A stretch of DNA of 37,119 nucleotides, from NCBI GenBank assembly GCA_046046455.1, contig JBJOJS010000105.1, positions 1 through 37,119 on the forward strand. The letters are read 5' to 3'. Shown piece by piece: positions 15,102 to 21,851 of the stretch. Numbering within the stretch: the first letter of the stretch is position 1; each line of letters starts with the position of its first letter. A program made the translations under genes and the position numbers. The DNA is from Mxb001 sp046046455. Lineage in GTDB: Bacteria > Actinomycetota > Actinomycetes > S36-B12. The notes below the pieces were generated by a model. It was not told where the DNA came from, did no database searches, and worked only from the letters and a program-made list of their open reading frames with translations.

Positions 15102-15926
15102 ATGCCGGCCGACCTGACGTCGACGCGCTCCGCGCGCGTCACCGAGGTCCGCCACCTGCACGAACGAAGGCACCGCGCTCAGCGCGGTGCCTTCGTCGTC
15201 GAGGGACCCCAGGCTGTCCGCGAGGCACTTCGGACCGCTCCGCGTGCGGGCTCCGGCGTACAGGAGCTCTACCTCACCGAGGCGGCGGCCGAGCGACATC
15301 CGGAGTTCGTCGAGCAGGCACGGGGGAGCGGTGCGCGGATCTCCTTCACGACCGAAGCGGTCCTGGAGGCCATGTCGGAGACACGCCAGCCGCAGGGCGT
15401 CCTCGCGGTGTGCCCGCTCGTGACCCGACCGCTCGGTGCCGTCATCGATGGCCTTGCGTCGGCGACCCCCCTTGTCGTCGTGCTCGATCGCGTGTCGGAC
15501 CCGGGTAACGCCGGCACGATCATCCGCACGGCCGACGCGATGGGCGCGGATGCCGTCGTCTTCACCACCGGCTCGGTGGACCCGCACAACGGCAAGTGCG
15601 TGCGTTCGACGGCGGGATCGATCTTCCACCTGCCGATCGTGTCGGACGTATCCGTCGACGGGGTGATCGCGGCTTCGCGCGCGGCAGGACTCACCCTCGT
15701 CACCGGTGACGCGCACGCGAGCGAATCCCTCGACACGGTCGCCCACCTGCTGCGACGGCCCCTCGCGTGGGTCTTCGGCAGCGAGGCCCACGGACTCGGT
15801 GATGAGTGGGGCCGCGCCGCCGACACCTCCTTGCGCATCCCCATGTCGTCTCGGGTGGAGAGCCTCAACCTCGCTGCATCGGCGGCCATCTGCCTCTACG
15901 CGACCGCGCAGGCACGCGGGACTTAG
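15102..15926 (+). CDS. TrmH-family (SPOUT) rRNA methyltransferase
   Basis: A 274-residue 2'-O-methyltransferase of the SpoU/TrmH family. The N-terminal ~100 residues form the L30e-like substrate-binding domain ('RGAFVVEGPQAVREAL'). The C-terminal knotted SAM domain has motif 1 'VLDRVSDPGNAGTIIRTADA', motif 2 'WVFGSEAHGLGDEW' and motif 3 'RIPMSSRVESLNLAASAAI', whose catalytic Arg (in the first motif) and Asn are present. Such genes often follow rplT in actinobacteria and are sometimes called tsnR; the exact rRNA target cannot be told. The ATG is seven bases after the rplT stop. A 15-bp perfect inverted repeat lies inside codons 22-32. Confidence 0.88.
   Translation: MPADLTSTRSARVTEVRHLHERRHRAQRGAFVVEGPQAVREALRTAPRAGSGVQELYLTEAAAERHPEFVEQARGSGARISFTTEAVLEAMSETRQPQGVLAVCPLVTRPLGAVIDGLASATPLVVVLDRVSDPGNAGTIIRTADAMGADAVVFTTGSVDPHNGKCVRSTAGSIFHLPIVSDVSVDGVIAASRAAGLTLVTGDAHASESLDTVAHLLRRPLAWVFGSEAHGLGDEWGRAADTSLRIPMSSRVESLNLAASAAICLYATAQARGT
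15165..15195 (+). terminator. Strong intragenic hairpin after rplT
   Basis: The arms 15165-15179 and 15181-15195 are perfect inverted repeats of 15 bases around a single C, so the RNA would fold into a long GC-rich stem with a tight loop. It is followed by TCGTCGTC, not a clean U-run. It lies inside the 5' part of the methyltransferase gene, 71 bases after the rplT stop, where it could attenuate read-through from the ribosomal genes. Confidence 0.45.
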
Positions 15927-16011
15927 GTCCCGAGCAGTCGGGCCGTTTCGCGTCCGGCTGCCGGGCGCGCACGCCGCCACACTGGTGATGTCCGCCCACG
16001 AGAGGAGCGCC

Positions 16012-16788
16012 ATGTCGCGCGATCGATCGGCCTACTACTCCATGTCCGTCCTCGAGGCAAAGGGCTACGTCGTGCTCTCACGCGATGATGTGGTCATCGA
16101 GCCCCACGAGTGGCAGTCCCTGGAATACGTCGATTGGAAGTCCTCGGGGGACACCCGCTTCGCACCGCTGGCCTCGGCGTACGGCGACATCGAGTGCAAT
16201 GCCTTCTGGCACTTCGACCCGCCAAAGCCCGACAAGGACGGCATATGGATCGACGCGCAGGTGCATGCGGCACCGACTATCGCCGAGCGTGCCCAGGAGC
16301 CGGGTGCGAATGTCGGACGTGTGCGCATCATCGAGTTGCAGCCCAATACCTATGCGGATGCGCTCTACAACAGCCATCTCGACGACAACAATCGACTCAA
16401 CGACGAGGGCGGCTGGATCGTCCGCTCCTTCCGCAACCTCACGGACGACGGCGAGTCCTACATGGTGCTCCGCGAGGACGTGACGGATCCATCGACGGAG
16501 ACTCGTATCGCGCTGCCCGCGGGTGCCCGCATCATCGTCGACTCCGAGCGCATGTGGCACTCGGTCTGGCACACCGGCGACGAGCCGCGCTACTGCCTCA
16601 TCACGTCATACGAATCCGGCCCTGAGCTCGAGAAATGGATCTTCGAGAACGACCCCACGACCGACATCGAGGTCCTCGACCTCGCTCCGGGGTTCGCCGC
16701 GGAGCAGGAGGCGGAGGCTCAGGCGCGGCGCGAGGCTCGGACGGCCCGATTTGGCTACGACCCCACCACGGTCATGTCGGAGGCGTGA
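16012..16788 (+). CDS. Uncharacterised protein, possible Fe(II)/2-oxoglutarate-type enzyme (copy 1)
   Basis: A 258-residue soluble protein that I do not recognise with certainty. It has beta-rich spacing and an iron-ligand-like pattern: H122-x-D124 in 'YNSHLDDNNRLN', a distal His in 'MWHSVWHTGDEPRYCLIT' (His183 or His187) and Arg193 at the place where a 2-oxoglutarate-binding Arg would be expected. This resembles the double-stranded beta-helix of aspartyl/asparaginyl hydroxylases, but the match is by eye. Other striking stretches are 'DWKSSGDTRFAPLASAYGD' and 'EPGANVGRVRIIELQPN'. The ATG has AGAGGAG upstream; an in-frame ATG at 15988 is possible. A paralogue lies 291 bp downstream. The last 85 bases and stop codon are duplicated after the gene. 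Confidence 0.8.
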   Translation: MSRDRSAYYSMSVLEAKGYVVLSRDDVVIEPHEWQSLEYVDWKSSGDTRFAPLASAYGDIECNAFWHFDPPKPDKDGIWIDAQVHAAPTIAERAQEPGANVGRVRIIELQPNTYADALYNSHLDDNNRLNDEGGWIVRSFRNLTDDGESYMVLREDVTDPSTETRIALPAGARIIVDSERMWHSVWHTGDEPRYCLITSYESGPELEKWIFENDPTTDIEVLDLAPGFAAEQEAEAQARREARTARFGYDPTTVMSEA

Positions 16789-16795
16789 CGCACGC
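16704..16795 (+). repeat. 92-bp perfect direct repeat, copy 1
   Basis: This segment covers the last 85 bases of the copy-1 gene, including its TGA stop, plus seven bases beyond. It recurs without a single difference 182 bases downstream at 16886-16977, where it is not attached to a gene. Confidence 0.95.
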
Positions 16796-16834
16796 CGACC
16801 CGATCATCTCCGCGGCGTGACCCACGCGACCTTC

Positions 16835-16887
16835 GCGAACTTCGGTCAGACTGTGCCACCGGGCGGCACTTTTGGACCAAAGTTCGC
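16835..16887. repeat. Palindromic element between the direct repeats
   Basis: The arms 16835-16847 and 16875-16887 pair at 12 of 13 positions (one C-A mismatch), and an inner stem GTGCC/GGCAC (16853-16857 with 16865-16869) is followed by TTTT. The right arm ends two bases into the second direct repeat. It could be a small transposable palindrome of the REP/MITE kind or a terminator for the copy-1 gene. Confidence 0.6.
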
Positions 16888-16977
16888 AGGAGGCGGAGGC
16901 TCAGGCGCGGCGCGAGGCTCGGACGGCCCGATTTGGCTACGACCCCACCACGGTCATGTCGGAGGCGTGACGCACGC
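16886..16977 (+). repeat. 92-bp perfect direct repeat, copy 2 (orphan gene end)
   Basis: Identical to 16704-16795, this carries a detached copy of the 3' end of the copy-1 gene. A further 17-base near-copy of the stop-codon region (one mismatch) lies at 16814-16830. The rest of the 16789-17079 gap holds the palindrome and the ribosome site of the copy-2 gene; I see no other gene in it. Confidence 0.95.
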
Positions 16978-17079
16978 GACACCCGCGTGCCCTGCCGTGC
17001 CGTCCGCTGCGCATGGGGGAGAATGGGCGGGCCGTTGCCGAGGGGTCCTGCTGCCGGGGCCCACGCTGAAAGGTGTCCT

Positions 17080-17841
17080 ATGAGCTACGTCAAGCTGCCC
17101 GAACTCGAGGAGACCGGATACGTCGTCCTGGAGTCCTATGATCAGTCGCAGGATCCGCAGGAGTGGCTCGATATCGAGTTCGTGGACTGGAAGTCGTCGG
17201 GGGAGACGCGCTTCGCTCCGCTGGCCTCGGCGTACGGCGATCTCGAATGCAACGGCTTCTGGCATCACAACCCGCCGAAGACGGACAAGGACGGGGTGTG
17301 GGTCGACTCCAACATCGCTCGCGCGCCGCGCCTCAAGGCCCGGGCCGAGGAGCCTGGCGCCAACATCGGTCGCTGTCGAGTCATCGAGCTCCAGCCCAAT
17401 GAGTACGCCGACTGCATCTGGAATCTCCACCAGGATGACAACAATCGCCTCAACCCCGAGGGCACCGGGTGGATCGTCCGAGGATTCTTCAACCTCACGG
17501 ACAACCCCGACTCCTACATGATCCTGCGCGAGGACAAGGACGATCCGTCCACGGAGACGCGTATCCCGCTGCCCGCCGGCACGCAGGTCATCATCGACAC
17601 GCAGCGCCTGTGGCACGCCGTGTGGCACAACGGCGATGAGCCGAGGTACTGCCTGATCACCTCGTGGGAGTCGGGTCCCGAGCTGGGCGAGTACATCCGG
17701 GCGCGCAGCCCGCAGAGCAAGGTACCCAACGCGCCCCTGGATCCGGCCGTCATCGCGGCCGCCCAGGAGAGCGTGGCGCGTCGCCGGGCCGAGCGCGAGG
17801 CGAAGTCCGGAGCCATGGTCGACGTCATGAGCGAGGCCTGA
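17080..17841 (+). CDS. Uncharacterised protein, possible Fe(II)/2-oxoglutarate-type enzyme (copy 2)
   Basis: A 253-residue paralogue of the protein at 16012-16788, more than half identical by eye over residues 10-205. The same candidate ligands are kept: H117-x-D119 in 'WNLHQDDNNRLNPE', His179/His183 in 'LWHAVWHNGDEPRYCLIT' and Arg189. 'DWKSSGETRFAPLASAYGD' and 'EPGANIGRCRVIELQPNEYAD' are also retained. The C-terminal tail differs but again ends in 'VMSEA'. There is no signal peptide or membrane segment. The ATG has GAAAGGTG upstream, and an AAT-containing GAGAAT at 17019-17024 may be its -10 box. It directly precedes cysD (84 bp), so a link with sulfate activation is possible but unproved. 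Confidence 0.82.
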   Translation: MSYVKLPELEETGYVVLESYDQSQDPQEWLDIEFVDWKSSGETRFAPLASAYGDLECNGFWHHNPPKTDKDGVWVDSNIARAPRLKARAEEPGANIGRCRVIELQPNEYADCIWNLHQDDNNRLNPEGTGWIVRGFFNLTDNPDSYMILREDKDDPSTETRIPLPAGTQVIIDTQRLWHAVWHNGDEPRYCLITSWESGPELGEYIRARSPQSKVPNAPLDPAVIAAAQESVARRRAEREAKSGAMVDVMSEA

Positions 17842-17871
17842 GTCTGTTTCCCCCCTAGAGCCCCCCGCGGG

Positions 17872-17877
17872 TAGCGT
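17872..17877 (+). promoter_or_regulatory. Possible -10 box of cysD-cysNC
   Basis: TAGCGT fits TAnnnT and is the same hexamer as in the second rRNA promoter. It would give a leader of about 40 bases before cysD. No clear -35 box is seen. Confidence 0.4.
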
Positions 17878-17925
17878 GGAGGGCATCACGTCCCGCAGCC
17901 CCGCGGGCGAACCAGGAAGGTGATC

Positions 17926-18852
17926 GTGACCTCCGCTGCCCCCGCGACGGTGTCCGAAGACGACGTCCTCGACGCCCTCGAGGCCGAGGCCATCCACGTC
18001 TACCGCGAGGTGGCGGGCGCCTTCCGCCGACCGGTGTTGCTCTACTCCATCGGCAAGGACTCCTCGGTGCTCCTGCATCTCGCGCGCAAGGCCTTCGCGC
18101 CCGCGCCCATCCCCTTCAAGGTGATGCACATCGACACCACCTGGAAGTTCCGCGAGATGATCGAGTTCCGCGAGCGCATGCGCCAGGAGCTCAATCTCGA
18201 CCTCAAGGTGCAGACCAATCTCGAGGCCGTCGCCGAGGGCGTCACCCCCTTCACCCACGGGACCCACGAGTACACCCGCATCATGAAGACCGTCGCGCTG
18301 CGCCAAGGCCTCGACGAGTTGCAGGCGGACTGTGCCATCGGCGGTGCGCGTCGTGACGAGGAGAAGTCCCGCGCCAAGGAGCGCATCTTCTCCCTGCGCG
18401 AGCCCGGCCACCGGTGGGACCCGCGCAAGCAGCGCCCGGAGTTCTGGCGCACGGCCAACACCATGCTTGCCGAGGGCCAGACGATGCGTGCCTTCCCCAT
18501 CAGCAACTGGACGGAGTTCGACATCTGGCGCTACATCCGTCGCGAGCAGATCCCGATCCCCGACCTCTACTTCGCGCGCCCACGTCCCGTCGTGGAGCGC
18601 GAGGGGACGTGGATCATGGTGGATGACGAGCGCTTCCCCCTCCGCGATGGCGAGGAGCCGCAGATGCGCTCCGTGCGTTTCCGCACCCTCGGCTGTTACC
18701 CGCTCTCCGGTGCGGTGGAGTCCACCGCTGCCGACCTCGACACGTTGATCTCCGAGATGCTCGACAGCAATGTCTCCGAGCGCGCCGGTCGCCTCATCGA
18801 TGGCGAGGGTGCCGGATCCATGGAAGCCAAGAAAGCGGAGGGCTACTTCTGA
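17926..18852 (+). CDS. cysD: Sulfate adenylyltransferase subunit 2
   Basis: A 308-residue ATP pyrophosphatase-type subunit that forms APS from sulfate and ATP together with CysN. The PP-loop is 'LLYSIGKDSSVLLHLARKAF', followed by 'HIDTTWKFREMIEFR' and 'DCAIGGARRDEEKSRAKERI', and the C terminus has 'FRTLGCYPLSGAVES'. I chose the GTG at 17926 because AGGAAGG (17914-17920) lies five bases before it; a GTG at 17920 overlaps that site. The stop overlaps the ATG of cysNC (TGATG), so the two subunits are translationally coupled. No APS/PAPS reductase gene is in the window. Confidence 0.96.
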   Translation: MTSAAPATVSEDDVLDALEAEAIHVYREVAGAFRRPVLLYSIGKDSSVLLHLARKAFAPAPIPFKVMHIDTTWKFREMIEFRERMRQELNLDLKVQTNLEAVAEGVTPFTHGTHEYTRIMKTVALRQGLDELQADCAIGGARRDEEKSRAKERIFSLREPGHRWDPRKQRPEFWRTANTMLAEGQTMRAFPISNWTEFDIWRYIRREQIPIPDLYFARPRPVVEREGTWIMVDDERFPLRDGEEPQMRSVRFRTLGCYPLSGAVESTAADLDTLISEMLDSNVSERAGRLIDGEGAGSMEAKKAEGYF

Positions 18853-20741
18853 TGACCGCGCTGCTTGAGCGATCTTCCGGCATCGACGTCACTCCCGTCG
18901 TCCGGCTCGTCACCTGCGGATCCGTCGACGACGGCAAGTCCACCCTCATCGGCCGGCTCCTCGCCGAGACCGGCTCGATCCCCGAGGACCAGTTGGAGTA
19001 CGCCCGTCAGACGCGGCGCGGCGGTTCCACCATCCCCGTGGGGGAGGTCGACTTCTCCCTGCTCACCGACGGCCTCGAGGCTGAGCGGGAGCAGGGCATC
19101 ACGATCGACGTTGCCTACCGCCACATGTATCTCCCGAGCGGACGGCGCGTCATCATCGCCGACGCCCCGGGCCATGAGCAGTACACCCGCAACATGGCTG
19201 TGGCGGCGTCCAATGCCGACGTCGCCGTGCTGCTCGTCGACGCCGCCCGCGGCGTTCGTCCCCAGACCTTCCGTCACCTCACCGTGTGCGCGCTCATGGG
19301 CGTCACGAGCATCATCATCGCCATCAACAAGATGGATCTCGTCGGCTACGAGCACGCGACCTTCGAGGAGATCTCCGGCCAGGTGAAGGCTGCTGCCGCC
19401 CGACTCGGCATCGATGAGGTCATGACCATCCCGGTGAGTGCGGTCGCGGGCGACAACGTCACCTCACCCACCACGCACATGTCGTGGTGGCACGGCCCGT
19501 CCCTGCTGAGCGCCCTGCAGGACTGGACCCCGCCGGAGAGCGATAGGTCCCACCCCTTCCGACTGCCCGTGCAGTTCATCTCCCGGGCGGAGGGCAACTT
19601 CCGCGGCTACTCCGGCACCGTGGCCGCGGGTGTCGTACGCCCCGGCGACAAGGTCGTGGTGGCGGACTCGGGCCAGACGGCGACCATCGCGCGCATCGTC
19701 GGATTCCACGGGGATATGGCGGAGGCAGCGTCCGGTGACGCCGTGACCGTCACCCTGGATCGCGAGGTCGACATCACGCGCGGCGACCTGCTCGCCGCCG
19801 ACGGCACCACCGAGTCCGGTGACACTGCGTGGCCCCAGCCCGCCGATCGCTTCGCCGCGGATGTCGTGTGGGTGGGCGAGGAAGCGCTGATGCATGGTCG
19901 CTCGTACCTCCTTGCCGTCGGACCGCGCACGGTCCCGGCGACCGTCACCGTGGTGCGCCATCGACTCGACGTCGTCTCAGGGCAGAAGCTCGCGGCGCGC
20001 GTGCTCGACATGAACGACATCGGACGTGTCGAGATCGCCACCGACACTCCGATCCCCATGGACATGTACGCCCAGTGTCGCGACACCGGGGGCTTCCTCC
20101 TCATCGATCGCGTGACCGCCGATACGGTGGCAGCGGGCATGGTCACCCACGCGCTGCGTCGGTCACTCAACGTCGTCCCGCACTCCTACGAGGTCGATCG
20201 CGATGCGCGTGCGCGGCTGAAGCACCAGACCCCGCGAGTCATCTGGCTCACGGGCCTCTCCGGCTCCGGCAAGTCGACCGTCGCCGATGCCCTCGAGCGT
20301 CGTCTCTACGCCCTCGGCATGCACACCTTCGTGCTCGATGGCGACAACGTCCGTACGGGCATCAATAAGGACCTGGGCTTCACTCCGGAGGACCGCGCTG
20401 AGAACGTCCGTCGCGTGGCGGAGGCCGCCAAGCTCATGCTCGAGGCGGGCCTCGTCGTCATCGTCGCCCTGATCTCGCCCTTCCGGGCCGATCGACGCGC
20501 GGCTCGCGAGATCTTCACCGACGGCGACTTCATGGAGGTCTTCGTCGACACCCCCGTGGAGATGTGCGCGACGCGCGACCCCAAGGGCCTGTACGCCAAG
20601 GCCCAGTCGGGCACGCTGCCCAACATGACGGGTATCGGCCAGGAGTACGAGCCTCCGGAGCACCCTGAGGTCCACCTCGACGGCACGCTCCCGGTCGACG
20701 ACAACGTCGAGGTGCTGGTACGCCGCATCGTGGGCGACTAG
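18852..20741 (+). CDS. cysNC: CysN-CysC fusion: sulfate adenylyltransferase GTPase subunit plus APS kinase
   Basis: A 629-residue bifunctional protein. The N-terminal ~440 residues are the EF-Tu-like GTPase that drives sulfate adenylation: P-loop 'GSVDDGKST' (23-31), 'DAPGHEQYTRNM', 'INKMDLVGYEHA' and beta-barrel domains with 'QFISRAEGNFRGYSGTVAAG'. The C-terminal ~175 residues are APS kinase: P-loop 'LTGLSGSGKST' near 465, 'DGDNVRTGINKDLGF', 'RAENVRRVAEAAKLM' and 'DPKGLYAKA'. It would yield PAPS from APS. The same fusion is known in mycobacteria (CysNC). The gene ends directly against the pheS ATG, with no intergenic bases. Confidence 0.96.
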   Translation: MTALLERSSGIDVTPVVRLVTCGSVDDGKSTLIGRLLAETGSIPEDQLEYARQTRRGGSTIPVGEVDFSLLTDGLEAEREQGITIDVAYRHMYLPSGRRVIIADAPGHEQYTRNMAVAASNADVAVLLVDAARGVRPQTFRHLTVCALMGVTSIIIAINKMDLVGYEHATFEEISGQVKAAAARLGIDEVMTIPVSAVAGDNVTSPTTHMSWWHGPSLLSALQDWTPPESDRSHPFRLPVQFISRAEGNFRGYSGTVAAGVVRPGDKVVVADSGQTATIARIVGFHGDMAEAASGDAVTVTLDREVDITRGDLLAADGTTESGDTAWPQPADRFAADVVWVGEEALMHGRSYLLAVGPRTVPATVTVVRHRLDVVSGQKLAARVLDMNDIGRVEIATDTPIPMDMYAQCRDTGGFLLIDRVTADTVAAGMVTHALRRSLNVVPHSYEVDRDARARLKHQTPRVIWLTGLSGSGKSTVADALERRLYALGMHTFVLDGDNVRTGINKDLGFTPEDRAENVRRVAEAAKLMLEAGLVVIVALISPFRADRRAAREIFTDGDFMEVFVDTPVEMCATRDPKGLYAKAQSGTLPNMTGIGQEYEPPEHPEVHLDGTLPVDDNVEVLVRRIVGD

Positions 20742-21851
20742 ATGTCCGCGCCCAACAATCCCTACGATCCCGTGGCCGTGTCCACACTTGAGCCGGAGGC
20801 CATCGAGGCCATGGTGTCCGCGGCACTCGCCGCCATTGCCGAAGCAGACGACCTCGACGTGCTCAAGGCGGTGCGTCTCGCCCACGCGGGCGACCGCTCG
20901 CCGCTGGCCCTGGCCAACCGGGAGATCGGAGCGCTTCCGCCCGCCGCCAAGGCGGAGGCCGGCAAGCGCGTGGGCAGCGCGCGGCAGGCTGTGCGCGAGG
21001 CCCTGGATGCGCGCCTTGCCGCTCTCGAGGCAGAGCGCGATGCTCGTGTCCTGGTGGAGGAGTCGGTCGACGTCACGCTGCCCGCCCGGCGTGCAAGCCT
21101 GGGTGCGCGCCATCCCCTCACGACGCTCATGGAGCGCATGTCCGAGGTCTTCATCTCGATGGGATACGAGGTGGCTGAGGGGCCCGAGGCCGAGGCGGAG
21201 TGGTTCAACTTCGACGCGCTCAACGTCCCTCCCGACCATCCGGCGCGGACGATGCAGGACACGTTCTTCGTCGGCGGTGAGCGCAGTGGGGTCGTCATGC
21301 GCACTCAGACATCACCCATCCAGATGCGTGCGATGCTGACCCGCGATCTGCCGATCTATGTCGTGGCGCCCGGTCGCGTGTTCCGCACCGACGAGCTCGA
21401 TGCCACGCACACCCCCGTGTTCCATCAGATCGAAGGGCTCGCGGTCGACGAGGGCATCACGATGGCCCACCTCAAGGGCACGCTCGAGCACCTGGCCGCA
21501 TCGATGTTCGGTGAGGGCGTGCAGATCCGACTCCGCCCGTCGTACTTCCCCTTCACGGAGCCGAGTGCCGAACTCGATCTGCAGTGCTTCGTATGCCGAG
21601 GGGCCTCCGTGGGCAATCCGGAGGCGCCGTGCCGCACCTGTTCGAGTGAGGGCTGGATCGAGTGGGGCGGCTGCGGCATGGTCAACCCGCGCGTGCTGCG
21701 CGCCGCGGGCATCGACACGGACCGGTATTCCGGCTTCGCCTTCGGCATGGGGGTGGAGCGGACCCTGATGTTCCGCCACGGCGTCACCGATATGCGCGAC
21801 ATGGTCGAGGGCGACGTCCGCTTCAGCAGGGCCTTCGGAGTGGAGGTCTGA
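20742..21851 (+). CDS. pheS: Phenylalanyl-tRNA synthetase alpha subunit
   Basis: A 369-residue catalytic subunit. An N-terminal coiled-coil region (about 1-110, Ala/Glu/Arg-rich) would contact tRNA, and the class II core follows. Motif 2 region is 'FRTDELDATHTPVFHQIEGL', with 'MRTQTSPIQMRAM' before it and 'GFAFGMGVERTLMFRHGV' as motif 3. The cysteine-rich stretch 'CFVCRGASVGNPEAPCRTC' is usual in actinobacterial PheS. The ATG immediately follows the cysNC stop; no strong ribosome site is seen, so it may be coupled to cysNC translation or have an internal promoter. The stop overlaps pheT (TGATG). Confidence 0.96.
   Translation: MSAPNNPYDPVAVSTLEPEAIEAMVSAALAAIAEADDLDVLKAVRLAHAGDRSPLALANREIGALPPAAKAEAGKRVGSARQAVREALDARLAALEAERDARVLVEESVDVTLPARRASLGARHPLTTLMERMSEVFISMGYEVAEGPEAEAEWFNFDALNVPPDHPARTMQDTFFVGGERSGVVMRTQTSPIQMRAMLTRDLPIYVVAPGRVFRTDELDATHTPVFHQIEGLAVDEGITMAHLKGTLEHLAASMFGEGVQIRLRPSYFPFTEPSAELDLQCFVCRGASVGNPEAPCRTCSSEGWIEWGGCGMVNPRVLRAAGIDTDRYSGFAFGMGVERTLMFRHGVTDMRDMVEGDVRFSRAFGVEV

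Noticed and set aside
16704..16977. CRISPR-like or IS interpretation of the direct repeat
   Set aside because: There are only two long copies, one of them coding, with no cas genes, transposase or further repeat units.
16933..17079. N-terminal extension of the copy-2 protein from 16933
   Set aside because: The extension is encoded by the duplicated gene end and spacer; the ATG at 17080 has a ribosome site and matches the copy-1 N terminus.
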